Assembly (NCBI GenBank): GCA_963772595.1
Contig: CAVYXZ010000014.1
Location: 1 to 64,000 of the forward strand
Source of the DNA: CAVYXZ01 sp963772595
GTDB lineage: Bacteria > Chloroflexota > Anaerolineae > Aggregatilineales > Phototrophicaceae
DNA length: 64,000 nt
Reading direction: 5' to 3'
Shown: positions 1 through 10,164 of the stretch, piece by piece
Layout of the letters: every line of letters starts with the position of its first letter
Numbering within the stretch: the first letter of the stretch is position 1
Translations under genes and position numbers: made by a program
The notes under the pieces: generated by a model
Databases searched by the model: none
The model's input: only the letters and a program-made list of their open reading frames with translations
What the model was told of the DNA's origin: nothing

Positions 1-55
1 CGACGGTCGGCTCGATCCCGCCGCAGCGCTGCGCGTCCTGTCGGAGGCTGCATGA
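1..55 (+). CDS. hisA: HisA C-terminus (partial)
   Basis: Only the last 17 codons are present. The reading frame ends with D-G-R-L-D-P-A-A-A-L and a TGA at 53-55. The DGRLDP ending is typical of phosphoribosylformimino-AICAR ribotide isomerase (HisA), which isomerises ProFAR to PRFAR in histidine synthesis. The stop codon overlaps an ATG at 52 (ATGA), which begins a HisF-like peptide, so translational coupling with hisF is likely. The call rests on this short tail and on the usual hisA-hisF order. Confidence 0.7.
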   Translation, partial: DGRLDPAAALRVLSEAA

Positions 56-958
56 CCCTGAAGACGCGCGTCATCCCCTGCCTCGACGTGAAGGATTGCC
101 CGTCCGCCCGCAGCGAAGCGAGGACGGACAAAAGGAAGAAGGGCGGCCAGGCCTTCGCACATCAGGAACGTATCGGCATGTTGAAGACCCGCGTCATTCC
201 CTGCCTCGACGTCAAGGACGGCCGCGTCGTCAAGGGCGTCAACTTCGTCGATCTCCGCGATGCCGGCGATCCGGTCGAGGCGGCGAAGGCCTATGACGCC
301 GCCGGCGCCGACGAGCTCTGCTTCCTCGACATCACCGCGAGCCACGAGGAGCGCGGCATCCTCCTCGACGTCGTCGCCCGCACCGCCGAGGCCTGCTTCA
401 TGCCGGTGACCGTCGGCGGCGGCGTCCGCACCGTCGAAGACGTCCGCGCGCTCATGCTCGCCGGCGCCGACAAGGTGTCGATCAACACCGCCGCCGTGGC
501 GCGACCGCTCGATCGTCGGCCGCGCCTCGGAGAAGTTCGGCGCGCAGGCGATCGTCGTCGCGGTCGACGCCAAGCGCGTCGAGCGCCGAAGGCGAGCCGG
601 GGCGCTGGGAGATATTCACCCATGGCGGCCGCAAGCCGACCGGGCTCGACGCCGTCGAATACGCCGCCGAGGTCGCCGAGCTCGGCGCCGGCGAAATCCT
701 CCTCACCTCGATGGATCGCGACGGCACCCGCGAGGGCTTCGACCTCGGCCTCACCCGGCCGATCGCCGACGCGGTGCCGGTGCCGGTGGTGGCCTCCGGC
801 GGCGTCGGCACGCTGCAGCATCTCGTCGAGGGCGTCGTCGATCGGCGATGCCTCCGCCGTGCTGGCCGCCTCGATCTTCCATTTCGGCGATTTCTCAATT
901 CACGACGCGAAGGCGCTATATGGCCGAGCGCGGCGTCGCGGTACGCCTCGACGGCTAG
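52..958 (+). CDS. hisF: Imidazole glycerol phosphate synthase subunit HisF, with duplicated 5' end and frame breaks
   Basis: Cyclase subunit that, with HisH, converts PRFAR to imidazole glycerol phosphate and AICAR. The start TRVIPCLDVKDGRVVKG and the motifs VGGGVRT, TSMDRDGT and VASGGVG are classic HisF, and the first Asp of CLDVKD is a catalytic residue. The family normally has about 255 residues. The peptide LKTRVIPCLDVKD occurs twice: once from ATG 52, overlapping hisA, and again from ATG 178. Between them lie about 27 residues unlike HisF. The ordinary HisF start is the second ATG. Frame breaks near 506, 588 and 840 are probably sequencing indels, because the protein resumes correctly in another frame each time. 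The final frame ends at TAG 956-958, 10 bases before hisE. Confidence 0.9.
58..218 (+). repeat. Diverged tandem copy of the hisF 5' end
   Basis: Bases 58-95 and 181-218 align over 38 bases with four mismatches, and both encode LKTRVIPCLDVKD. The spacer (about 97-177) contains a short inverted repeat, CGTCC...GGACG, around 100-124 and encodes a basic peptide unrelated to HisF. The mismatches are silent, so this is not a simple recent or assembly duplication of identical sequence. Confidence 0.7.
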
Positions 959-968
959 GAGCCGCCAG

Positions 969-1296
969 ATGAGCGAATTCACTCTTGCCGATCTCGCCGC
1001 GACCATCGCCGAGCGCGCGCAAGTCGCTGCCGGAAACCGTCCTATACCGCCAGCCTGCTCGGCAGCGGCGTTGGCCTATTGCGCCCGGAAGTTCGGCGAG
1101 GAGGCGGTCGAGGCCGATCGTCGCCGCGGTCGAAGGCGACGGCACAGCGCTCGACGTCCGAGGCGGCGGACGTCCTCTATCATTTCCTGGTCACTGCTTC
1201 AGGTCGCGCGGCGTCGGCTTCGAGCCGGTGATGGCCGAACTCGGCCGCCGGCACGGCCGCAGCGGTCTCGCAGAGAAGGCCTCGCGCGGAGCGTGA
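969..1296 (+). CDS. hisE: Phosphoribosyl-ATP pyrophosphatase (HisE), frame-broken
   Basis: Hydrolyses phosphoribosyl-ATP to phosphoribosyl-AMP in histidine synthesis. It begins MSEFTLADLAATIAERA; later pieces in other frames give the KFGEEAVE helix, SEAADVLYH and RGVGFEPVMAEL, which follow the HisE all-alpha MazG-like fold. Total length of about 108 codons matches the family. The Glu residues of KFGEEAVE are the usual metal-binding positions. At least three indels interrupt the frame. It lies directly after hisF and before coaA, the usual order in Hyphomicrobiales. Confidence 0.85.
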
Positions 1297-1308
1297 CCAA
1301 GGGCGCGG

Positions 1309-2267
1309 ATGGACGCAGCAACGCCGGCGGTCGGCCCGTATCCGGGCCTTCAATCGCAGCGAATGGGCGCGCCTCCGCGCCGACACGCCGCTGACCTTGA
1401 CCGCGGACGAAGTCGAGCGGCTGCGAAGCCTCAACGACCCGGTCTCGCTCGAAGAGGTCGAGACGATCTACCTGCCGCTGTCGCGCCTGCTCAGCCTCTA
1501 CGTCGCGCGCGACGCAGGAGCTCTTCCAGGCGACCCGGACCTTCCTCGGCGACGAGGGCGGCGTCGACGCCGTTCATCATCGGCCTCGCCGGTTCGGTCG
1601 CGGTGGGCAAATCGACGACGGCCCGCCTCCTTCGGGCGTTGCTCCGCCGCTGGCCGAACACGCCGCGCGTCGCCCTGGTGGCGACCGACGGCTTCCTCCT
1701 GCCCAACGAAGTCCTCCAGCGCGAAGGCCTGATGGAGAGGAAGGGCTTTCCCGAGAGCTACGACACGCCGGCGATGCTCGCCTTCCTCTCGGCGGTGAAA
1801 TCCGGGCAGCCGCTTCGGTCAGCGGCGCCGGTCTATTCGCATCTGAAATATGACATCGTTCCCGGCGAGACCGACGACCGTCACGCGGCCGGATATCCTC
1901 ATCCTCGAAGGCCTCAACGTGCTGCAGACGTCGCGACCGGACGAGAAGGGGCTGGTAAGCCCGGTCGTCTCCGATTTCTTCGACTTCTCGATCTACGTCG
2001 ATGCCGACGAGGCGGTGATCGAGCGCTGGTATGTCGAGCGCTTCAAGGAGCTGCGCCAGACCGCCTTCCGCGATCCGCAGTCCTATTTCCGGCGCTATGC
2101 CGATCTCGACGACGCGACGGCCGAGACGATGGCGCGGGAGATTTGGCGCAGCATCAATCTTGCCGAATTTGCGCCAGAACATCCTGCCCACCCGGCCTCG
2201 CGCCGATCTCATTCTGCGCAAGGGGCCGAGCCATCAGATCGAGGAAGTGGCGCTGCGTCGCTTGTGA
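1309..2267 (+). CDS. coaA: Type I pantothenate kinase, frame-broken
   Basis: Phosphorylates pantothenate, the first step of coenzyme A synthesis. The P-loop GSVAVGKST, the DGFLLPN segment, the YSHLKYDIVPGE segment and ILEGLNVLQ are characteristic of CoaA/PanK-I. The N-terminal part (FNRSEWARLRADTPLTL) is also typical. The start ATG at 1309 follows hisE by 12 bases. Frame breaks occur near 1330, 1510, 1565, 1870 and 2160, and the last frame ends with HQIEEVALRRL and a stop at 2265-2267. Combined length of about 319 codons fits the family. Location behind hisFE is the usual Hyphomicrobiales arrangement. Confidence 0.9.
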
Positions 2268-2353
2268 CGACGCGATTGACGGCTTGATTTCTCGGCCGCG
2301 GAAACAGATATCGGGCGCATCCCTAACCGCGCGATGAGTTCCACGAGGAGCGT

Positions 2354-3130
2354 ATGAACGACGAGCCCAAGGCCAAGCCCGAGGACGCCGCTGAAGAGAC
2401 GGCCGAGACCGCCGCCAACGATCCGGCATCGGCCGAGAACACCGGTACGGCCGAAGCCGAGGCGCCTGCTTCGGAGGCCTCCGCTGAAACGCCCGGCGAT
2501 CCGCCTGACGCCGATCCGGCGCCGGAGGCCGAAGCCGCCGCCGAGCCCGAGGCGGACGATGCCGCCGCATCCGGTACCGTCGCCGAGCTGCAGGCGCAGG
2601 TCGCCGACCTCAAGGATCGCCTGCTGCGTGCCGCCGCGGAGATGGAGAACATGCGCCGCCGTTTCGAGCGCGAGATGGCCGACACCCGCCAATATGCCGT
2701 CACCGGCTTTGCCCGCGAGGTCCTCTCCATCGGCGACAATCTCAGCCGCGCCCTGGCCGCGGTGCCCGACGAGGCGCGCAAGGAGGATGGCGCGCTCAAG
2801 GGCCTTCTCGACGGCGTCGAGATGACCGAGCGCGAACTGGTTCGCGTCCTCGACAAGCACAACGTCAAGCGCATCGAGCCGCATGGCGAGAAGTTCGATC
2901 CGAACTTCCATCAGGCGATGTTCGAGGTTGAGCATGACGAAGCGCCGCATGGCACTGTCGTGCAGGTGATCCAGCCCGGCTATTCGATCGGCGAGCGCAT
3001 TTTGCGCCCCGCGCTGGTGGGGGTGGCCAAGGCCGCCGCGAAGAAGACCGAACCGGTCGAAAAGCAGCCCGAATCGGATCAACCTAAGGATGCCGAGGCG
3101 GCCACCGATCAGGCCGCCAATGATGGCTAG
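2354..3130 (+). CDS. grpE: Nucleotide exchange factor GrpE
   Basis: Intact 258-residue cochaperone that releases ADP from DnaK. Residues 1-75 are an acidic, low-complexity tail rich in Ala, Glu and Pro. Residues 77-130 form the long dimer helix (VAELQAQVADLKDRLLRAAAE). The C-terminal beta domain carries FDPNFHQAMFEVE and GTVVQVIQPGY, the GrpE signature. The tail after residue 230 is again charged. A GAGG ribosome-binding site lies just upstream. It is about 12 kb from hrcA, whereas many Hyphomicrobiales have the two adjacent. No CIRCE element was recognised upstream. Confidence 0.97.
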   Translation: MNDEPKAKPEDAAEETAETAANDPASAENTGTAEAEAPASEASAETPGDPPDADPAPEAEAAAEPEADDAAASGTVAELQAQVADLKDRLLRAAAEMENMRRRFEREMADTRQYAVTGFAREVLSIGDNLSRALAAVPDEARKEDGALKGLLDGVEMTERELVRVLDKHNVKRIEPHGEKFDPNFHQAMFEVEHDEAPHGTVVQVIQPGYSIGERILRPALVGVAKAAAKKTEPVEKQPESDQPKDAEAATDQAANDG

Positions 3131-3253
3131 CGTTTCCTAGGGCAATTGCCTCTTCTCCGGCTAGAAGCGTCGCTACACGCGTCGGTTGTTAGCTTGACAT
3201 AGAGCAACTAATCGTGTCGAGCTGTTCCGCCCTATTGGTGAGGAACGAGCGGC

Positions 3254-3492
3254 GTGGCAAAGGCATGTCCGATCTGCGGCGGACCGATCAAACGCCTGAA
3301 AGGGAGTCGGGTCGGCAGAGTGATCGCGTGCCCGGCGGACGGCGAATTCGAAGTAACGCTGCTCGCTGAGAAGCTGCTGATCTACCGCGCCCCCGACGCG
3401 CGCAAGCGCGCGTTGCTGTGGGCCCACGTACTGGCGTCCCCGGCGTGCGACCGCTCATCAACCTCGCCGCTTTCGGCGCTTCGGGCGGTTAG
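3254..3492 (+). CDS. Small zinc-ribbon protein
   Basis: Short protein from a GTG start at 3254, beginning MAKACPICGGPIKRL. The CPIC knuckle and a second cysteine in ACPADGEFEV suggest a rubredoxin/zinc-ribbon fold, although only three cysteines are visible. The rest (LLAEKLLIYRAPDARKRALLWA) is helical and basic. A frame break near 3437 moves the likely C-terminus (GVRPLINLAAFGASGG, TAG at 3490-3492) into another frame, giving about 79 residues. The function is unknown. It converges with the sensor kinase gene, whose stop is at 3495. Confidence 0.6.
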
Positions 3493-3494
3493 CT

Positions 3495-5412
3495 TCAGGC
3501 GGCGGCGCTTGGTCGCCGCGCCGTGTCGAGGATGTCGCGCAGCATCGCCGGCGTCAGCGGCTTCGGCACGAAGCGGTCGAAACCGGCGGCAAGGGCCGCA
3601 TCGCGGTTCTCCGGCCTGGCGTATCGGCCGTCACCGCCATCAGTACTCGCCGGCGCATGGCCGGTCATCGCGCTCATGCTTGCGGATCGCTGCGGCGACG
3701 GCGAGGCCGTCGACGCGCGGCAGCCGGAGATCGAGCAGGATGATGTCGAACCGGCCGGCGCGGGCCGCTTCCAGCGCTGCGGCGCCGTCGCTGGACTTCC
3801 ACCACCTCATAGCCCTGACGCAGCAGCATCGAGCGCAGCAGCAGCCCGTTGACCGCGTCGTCTTCCGCGACGAGAGCCCGCCGCACGCCGCCCCGGGGCG
3901 GTTTCGCCTTCGGCAGCGGTCGGCGATCGCTCGGGTCGATGCCAAAGCCTGCCTCACCGGCGATCAGCTGTTCGGCGATGCGCAGGAGCGACTGTCGTCG
4001 CACCGGCCGTACCAGATAGGCGTCGAAGCCGTCGGCCTGGAGTTCCTGCCACACTCTTGCGTCGTCCCGGCGCGATCAGGATGGCAGCGGGGAGCGACGC
4101 GCCGGCGGCTTCGCGGATGACGGCCAACGCGGCCGCCGGATCGCCGGCACCGCGCGCATCGAGGAGAAGAAGGTCATAGCCCTCGCCGGCCGCCTGCGCC
4201 GCCCCGGCCAGCGCCGCCGCTTGTGGCGGGCTGTCGGTGGTGCGGGCCTTGATGCCGGCCGCTTCGAGCTGTCGCGACAACACCGCCGGTGCGAGGCCGG
4301 ACGGCGCAACGATGAGAGCGCGTTTCGAACTGAGATCGGGCACCGGTTCGGCGTCGCCGGCGCCTCGGCCAGGGCGAGCGAGAAGGAAAACACCGAGCCG
4401 CCGCCGGACCGGTCGCTGAGGACGATATCGGAATCCATCTGGCGGACGATACGCCGGGCGATGGCCAGTCCAAGGCCACTGCCGGCGAGGCGGCTGTCGC
4501 CGTCGGCCTCGGCCTGCTCGAATTCGTCGAAGATGCGCTCGGCGAGTTCCGGCGGGCACGCCGCGGCCACTGTCCTCGACCGCGAAGCGGATCCGGTTCG
4601 CGTCGTCGGGATCGGGCCCGGCGACAATAACGACGCCGCCGCTTTCGGTGAATTTGATCGCGTTGCCGGCAAGATTGATCAGCACCTGGCGAAGCCGCGC
4701 CGGGTCGACCATGACGGAGGCCGGCAAGGACGGATCGACCTCGGTGGCAAGGTCCAGCCCCTTGGCGTCGGCGCGGCTGAACAGCAACTCGGCGATGCCC
4801 TCCAGCGTCGGCTCCAGCGCCGTCGACCGTGGCGCGAGATCGAAGCGGCCGGCCTCGATGCGGGCGAAATCGAGCATGTCGTTGACGAGGCCGAGCATCA
4901 GCTCGCCGGAATTGCCGATGGCGCGGGCAAAGGTCTCCTGCTCCGGCGACAGCTTGGTGTCGAGGAGGACGTCGGCGAGGCCGAGAATGCCCGACGAGCG
5001 GCGTCTTCAGCTCATGGCTGACGGTGGTGAGGAAGTGCGATTTGGCGTCGCTCGCCGCCTCGGCGCGGCGCCGGCTCTCGGCGACATGGCGGTAATGCTC
5101 GGCAATGTCGCTCATCTCCCAGGCGCGGTCGGCCGAGCTTTCCTCGTCCGGCCCGAGCGCCGCCACAAGTTCGCGGTCGCGCGCCCGGCGCATCAGCAGC
5201 GCGCCGATGAGGACGCCGGCAAACACGGCGGCGACGGCGAGATAGGGCGCGGTCGCCGGAATGATGACGGCGACGACGAAGAACGCCCCGGCGACGGCGC
5301 CCGCAATGCCGCCCGCCAGCCAGAAGCCGCGCGGCCGCACGGGCAGCGCGTCGTCGTCATCCTCGCGCGCCGCCTCTTCGGCAGCGTCATCCTGTCGTGG
5401 ATTGCTTTCCAT
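3495..5412 (-). CDS. Membrane hybrid sensor histidine kinase with receiver domains, frame-broken
   Basis: Starts MESNPRQDD with an acidic cytoplasmic tail, then two membrane segments at about residues 30-52 and 56-72. A dimerisation/phosphoacceptor domain follows (HFLTTVSHELKTPL, His near residue 120), then an ATPase domain with N box NLAGNAIKF, G1 DSGRGVP and G2 GSGLGLAI. The C-terminus holds two receiver-like domains. The first (ALIVAPSGLAPAVLS...LLLDARG) is degenerate and lacks the N-terminal acidic pair. The second (ALVAEDDAVNG...ILLDLRLPRVDG...VPKPLTP) has the acidic pair, phosphoacceptor Asp and Lys. No periplasmic sensing domain is visible. Frame breaks near 5015, 4560, 4060, 3800 and 3640. 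The signal is unknown. Confidence 0.85.
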
Positions 5413-5530
5413 GGGCCTCCGGCCGCCCGTCCCTCGAGGGAGCACCCGGAGACTGTCAGAACATGCTTTCGATTTGCTTGATGGGATTGGCGAAGGTCGC
5501 CGCAGGACGGAGCAGCGGCTGGGGAAAAGC

Positions 5531-7065
5531 CTAAGCCGCCAGCGCCGTCTGCGCGCCGGCGATGCGGAAGGACAGCGCCTCGGCGAGGTGGATCCGGCCG
5601 ATGGCGCCCTCGCCGTCGAGATCGGCGAGGGTGCGCGCGACCTTGAGCACGCGGTGATAGCCGCGGGCGGAGAGGCGCATCGATTCCGCGGCGTCGCGGA
5701 GGAGGGCGAGCGCCGGCCCGTCGGCATGCGCCGCCGCCTCGATCTGGCTCGTCGAGCAGCGCGCATTGGTGCTGATCTCGGGCGGCCGAGGGCGAGATAG
5801 CGCTCGCGCTGGATCGCCCGCGCCGCGGCGACGCGCTCGGCGACGATGGCGCTGGCTTCCGCGGCGGCCGGCGCAATGAGATCCGACGCGCTGACGGCCG
5901 GCACTTCGAGGCGGATGTCGATGCGGTCGAGGAACGGGCCGGAGAGCCGCGCCTGATAGTCGGCGGCGCAGCTTCGGCCGCGCGGCGCAGCTATGGCCCG
6001 GCTCGCCGGCAAGGCCGCAGCGGCAGGGGTTCATCGCCGCCACCAGCTGGAACCGCGCCGGATAGGTGACGTGGTCGTTGGCGCGGGCGATGGCGACCTC
6101 GCCGGCTTCGAGCGGCTGGCGCAGCGAATCGAGCACCGCCGGCGCGAATTCCGGCAGCTCGTCGAGGAACAGGACGCCGTTATGGGCGAGCGAGGCTTCG
6201 CCCGGGCGGATGCGGAGGCCGCCGCCGACCATCGCCGCCATCGAGGCCGAATGATGCGGCGCGCGGAACGGCCGCGCGGTTGGAAAGCTTGCGCGTCGGA
6301 GAGTTCGCCGGCGATCGACGGCGATCATCGAGACTTCGAGCAGTTCGCGCGGGTCGAGCGGCGGCAGGATCGAGGGCAGGCGCGCGGCCAGCATCGACTT
6401 GCCGGCGCCGGGCGGGCCGACCATCAGGAGGTTGTGGCCGCCGGCCGCGGCGACTTCGAGCGCGCGCTTGGCGGTTTCCTGGCCCTTGATCTCGGCGAGG
6501 TCCGGCAGCTCGCCGCCGGTTCGGCGATGGCGGGCTCGGGCCGCGCCATCATCTGCGTGCCTTTGAAATGATTGGCGACGGCGATGAGGCTGCGCGGCGC
6601 GAGGATGTCCATGTCGCGGCTGGCCCAGGCCGCTTCGGCGCCGCAGGCGAGCGGGCAGATGAGCCCGCGGCCCATGCCATTGGCGGCGATCGCCGCCGGC
6701 AGCACGCCGGCGACCGGCGCGATCGTGCCGTCGAGCGCAAGTTCGCCGAGGACGACATAGTCCGCCAGCTGGTCGGCCGGCAGCGCGCCGATCGCGGCCA
6801 TCAGGCCGAGCGCGATCGGCAGGTCGTAATGGCTGCCTTCCTTGGGCAGGTCGGCCGGCGCGAGATTGACGATGATCCGCTTCGGCGGCAGCGACAGGCC
6901 CGAGGCGTGGAGCGCCGCGCGCACCCGCTCGCGGCTTTCGCCGACCGCCTTGTCCGGCAGGCCGACGATGGTGAAATGCGGCAGGCCCGGCGCGATCTGC
7001 ACCTGCACGTCGACCGGCACCGCCTCGATGCCGCGAAAGGCGACGGTGGTGACGTGGCTGACCAT
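5531..7065 (-). CDS. comM: ComM/YifB family Mg-chelatase-like AAA ATPase, frame-broken
   Basis: Homologue of ComM, a hexameric helicase that assists branch migration during natural transformation. The N-terminal Lon-protease-like domain is clear (MVSHVTTVAFRGIEAVPVDV, GLPHFTIVGLPDKAVGESRERVRAAL). The AAA domain has the Walker A GPPGAGKSMLA, the FRAPHHSAS segment and Walker B LFLDELPEF. The C-terminal Mg_chelatase_C region carries ESMRLSARGYHRVLKVARTL. The stop is TAG at 5531. Frame breaks occur near 6520, 6290, 5980 and 5780. Total length of about 511 codons is normal. It lies beside gshB and other genes of the same strand. Confidence 0.93.
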
Positions 7066-7175
7066 AGGCTAACCCCCGCCAAGCCGTTCAGGCTGGAAGG
7101 TCACGAATAGAACAGGAAGTGAACAAACGCAAGCCGGCCGGTTAAGGCGATCGTTCGACGGAACGGAAAGCGCAA

Positions 7176-7819
7176 TTACTCCCGCAACATCTTGAAAGCC
7201 TGCCGCCAGTTCTGCGTTGCCATGCCGGCCATCACCCAGGCCATGCACATCGCCTCGAGCCAGCGCGCCGAGCGGATGCCGCCAAGGTCGATCGCCGGCC
7301 AGCCGAAATCGGTGAGGATCTTCGCGCACGGTTTCCTTCGCCGCCATGTCGTCGCCGGCGATGAACATGTCGGGCGGGCCGCCGGGCAGCTCGGGGCGGA
7401 ACATCAGGCTGTAATTGACGATGTTGAAGGCCTTCACGACCCTGGCGCCGGGGAGGGCGCGCTGCAGCGCTTCGCCGCCCAAATCGTCGCCCTTGATGGC
7501 AAGGTCGGGATGGCCGGCGGAAAGGTCGAGCGGGTTGGTGGCGTCGATCACCACTTTGCCGGCGAATTTGTCCGCGCCCGCCTCGGCGACGACATCGCCA
7601 TCGGCGACGCCCTTGGTGGCGAAGACGACGAGCTCGCCATACGCGGCCGCGTCGGCAAAGGTGCCGGCCGAGGCCTCGGCGCCGCCATTGGCTCGCCCAT
7701 GCCAGCGCCGATTCATTGCTGGCGCTGCGCGAGCCGATCATCACCTAATGGCCGGCGGCGAGAAACCCGTCGCCGAGCGCCTTGCCGACATCGCCCGTTC
7801 CCAGAACCCCAATCTTCAT
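7176..7819 (-). CDS. NADPH-dependent F420 reductase-like oxidoreductase (COG2085), frame-broken
   Basis: Begins MKIGVLGTGDVGKALGDGF, a Rossmann nucleotide-binding motif (GTGxVG). It continues with ELVVFATKG, KVVIDATNPLD and ARVVKAFNIVNYSLMFRPE, as in the NADP oxidoreductase, coenzyme F420-dependent family, and ends NWRQAFKMLRE with a stop at 7176-7178. About 214 codons, normal for the family. An in-frame TAG at about codon 25 (GFLAAGH-stop-VMIGSR) replaces the expected Glu codon by one base change; further indels follow. The substrate is unknown, and alphaproteobacteria usually lack F420, so NADPH with another partner is likely. Confidence 0.75.
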
Positions 7820-7885
7820 GGATGCCTCTCCTGCCGCATTGCACTTCGCCGAACATAGTGCCGAGCCGCGGCCGGCGCCACGGCA

Positions 7886-8742
7886 TCAATGCCGGCTGGT
7901 CAGCCCGAGCCGCCGCGCGATGAGCCGGTCGAGAAGCCGGGTCGGCATAATGCGCATGATCCGTTCGGTGAACGCGCTCGCGTGATGAGGTAGCGCGGCT
8001 TCTGGGCCGCGGCGATGCGATGATCGGACGAGAATCTTTCGCCGACCCGCTCCGGCGGCATGCCTTGCGCGTCTCGCCGATTGGCCGAGATCGCGGAACA
8101 CCTTCGGCTCGCGGAGAGACGGATCGCTGCGCGGCATCGGGATGGTGACCTCGTTCGACTTGTCCCAGATCGGCGTCGCGATGCCGCCGGGCTCGCACGA
8201 CGCTGACGGCGATGCCATAGACGCCAAACTCGCGCCGCATCGTGTCGGACATCGCCTCGACGGCGAATTCGCCGCCGCATAGGCACCCAGGAACGGAAAG
8301 GCGGTGATGCCGCTGACCGAGGAGATGTTGACGATTCGTCCGGCCGGCGCGTTCGCGGCCGGTTTCAGCAGTGGCAGGAACGCCTGCGTCACGGCGAATA
8401 TGCCAGTGACGTTGACCTCGAGCTGATCGCGGAACTGCTCGACGGGCAGGTATTCCAGCGGCCCCGGCACGGCAAAGCCGGCATTGTTGACGAGGCCCGG
8501 CGAGCCGTCGGTCGCCAAGCGCAGCCCGAACCGTTCGGCAGCCGCGGCCATCGCGTCCCCGTCGCGAACGTCGAAACGAGGGCAGTAGCCAGGGTCCGAA
8601 CTCGGCCTCGAAGGCGCGTCGCGTCGGCCTCGCTGCGCACGCTGCCGAACACCGGCACGCCCGCATCGACGAGCACCTTGGCGATGGCCCGGCCGATCCC
8701 GGTCGAAACGCCGGTGACAACGACCGGGCGCTTGTCGCTCAC
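7886..8742 (-). CDS. Short-chain dehydrogenase/reductase, frame-broken
   Basis: Classical SDR: cofactor motif TGVSTGIGRAIA at the N-terminus, NNAGFAVPGPLEYL, NISSVSGITAFPFLGAY with the catalytic Ser and Tyr, and the PGGIATPIW segment after the active site. A one-base loss near 8280 falls inside the YxxxK motif, so the catalytic Lys appears only when frames are joined (YAAAKFAVEAMS). The C-terminus IMRIMPTRLLDRLIARRLG is basic and helical. Length of about 285 codons fits a retinol-dehydrogenase-like SDR. Its ATG overlaps the gshB stop in an ATGA, suggesting gshB-SDR coupling. The substrate is not known. Confidence 0.85.
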
Positions 8743-9700
8743 GCGACCGTCGCGCCCTGTCGCCGTGCCTCGATCGCGTCCCAGATCAGCGCCGCGATAT
8801 CGGCGCCGCCGAAGCGCTTGACCTCGCGGATGCCGGTGGGCGAGGTGACGTTGATCTCGGTGAGATAGTCGCCGATGACGTCGATGCCGACGAGGACGAG
8901 GCCGCGCTCGCTGGAGCGCCGGGCCGATGCGCGCGCAGATCTCGCGCTCGCGCGTCGGTCAGCTCCGCCGGTTCGGCGCGGCCGCCGACATGCATGTTGG
9001 AGCGCGTCTCGTCTTCGGCCGGCACGCGGTTGATGGCGCCGACCGCCTCGCCATCGACGAGGATGATGCGCTTGTCGCCCTTGCGCACCTCGGGCAGGTA
9101 GCGCTGCACGATAAAGGGCTCGCGGAAGCTCTGCTCGAACAGCTCGATCAGCGCGGTCGAGGTTCTGGTCGCCCTCCGGTGAGGCGGAAGACGCCGGCGC
9201 CGCCATTGCCGTAGAGCGGCTTGATGATGATGTTGCCGTGCTCGGCGCGGAAGGCGCGGATCGCCTCGCGGTCGCGGGTGATCAGCGTCGGCGGCATCAG
9301 GTCGGGGAATTCGGTGACGAGGATTTTCTCCGGCGCGTTGCGCACCGAGGCCGGATCGTTGACGACCAGCGTTTCGGGATGGATGCGCTCGAGAAGATGC
9401 GTCGTCGTGATGTAGTCCATGTCGAAGGGCGGGTCCTGGCGCAGCAGGACGACGTCCATCGTCGCGAGGTCCGTGTCGCGCCGGCTCGCCGAGCGTGAAG
9501 TGGTCGCCGTCCTCGTCGCGCACGCTGACCGGTTCGACCGCACGCCTCGACGCGACCGTCGTGCAGCGACAGCCGGTCGGGCGTGTAATGGAAGAGGCGT
9601 GGCCGCGCCGCTGGGCTTCCAGCATCAGCGCGAAGGTGGTGTCGCCGGCGATGTTGATGCCGGCGATGTGGTCCATCTGGACCGCGACTTTGAGGGTCAT
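8739..9700 (-). CDS. gshB: Glutathione synthetase, frame-broken
   Basis: Ligates glycine to gamma-glutamylcysteine, using ATP. The N-terminus MTLKVAVQMDHIAGINIAGD is the conserved GshB start. Later come RQDPPFDMDYITTTHLLE, NDPASVRNAPEKILVTEFPDL, the ATP-grasp glycine-rich loop YGNGGAGVFRL, QRYLPEVRKGDKRIILVDGE and the C-terminal LVGIDVIGDYLTEINVTSPTGI. Length of about 320 codons is normal. Indels near 9600, 9550, 9480, 9165 and 8925 break the frame. It lies downstream of yraN and rsmI on the same strand, the standard alphaproteobacterial order. Confidence 0.94.
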
Positions 9701-9766
9701 CTCGCCCTCACGGGGGGCGGCCAACGGTATGCAGCGGCTCGACGGGCGGAATGGCAAGCTGGCCCG

Positions 9767-10163
9767 TCAGAGTGGCCCCGCCCGCACCGAAAGCGTTCGC
9801 TGATCGTGGAGCGGAAGCGCGAGGCCGGGCGCGACGACGATGACGTCGAAGCGGATGCTGGAGGCCGGCGGCGCCCGGATAGCGCATGATCCAGGCCTCG
9901 GCGGCCTGGGCGATCCGTGCCCGTGATTCGGCCCGACGGCGTCGAGGCCGGCTTCGTCGTCGGCCCGCGCCTTGACCTCGACGAAGACCAGCGTACCGCG
10001 GCGCTTCGGCGACGAGGTCGATCTCGCCGACGGCCCGCGGAAGCGGCGGGCGAGGATGCCGTAGCCCTTGAGGCGCAGGAACCAGGCGGCGATCCGCCTC
10101 GGCCCGCCGGCCGCGCCGTTCGGCAAGCTGCCGTTCCGGTGGCGGCCTTGGCCTTGTCGCCAT
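9767..10163 (-). CDS. yraN: YraN/UPF0102 family nuclease-like protein, frame-broken
   Basis: Small protein with a restriction-endonuclease-like fold and unknown role. The fragments AAWFLRLKGYGILARRFR, GEIDLVAEA, TLVFVEVKARADD and the tail RFDVIVVAPGLALP show the family pattern, with the D...E-V-K nuclease-type signature. The start is taken as the ATG at 10163 (MATRPRPPPERQ). Indels near 10085, 10010 and 9915 split the frame. About 130 codons, normal for the family. It sits between rsmI and gshB, its typical place. Confidence 0.85.
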
Positions 10164-10164
10164 C

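Noticed and set aside
4174..6012. Long minus-strand open frame of 612 codons
   Set aside because: It joins out-of-frame ComM codons to part of the sensor kinase and crosses two genes. Only the segment from 5412 downward is real protein.
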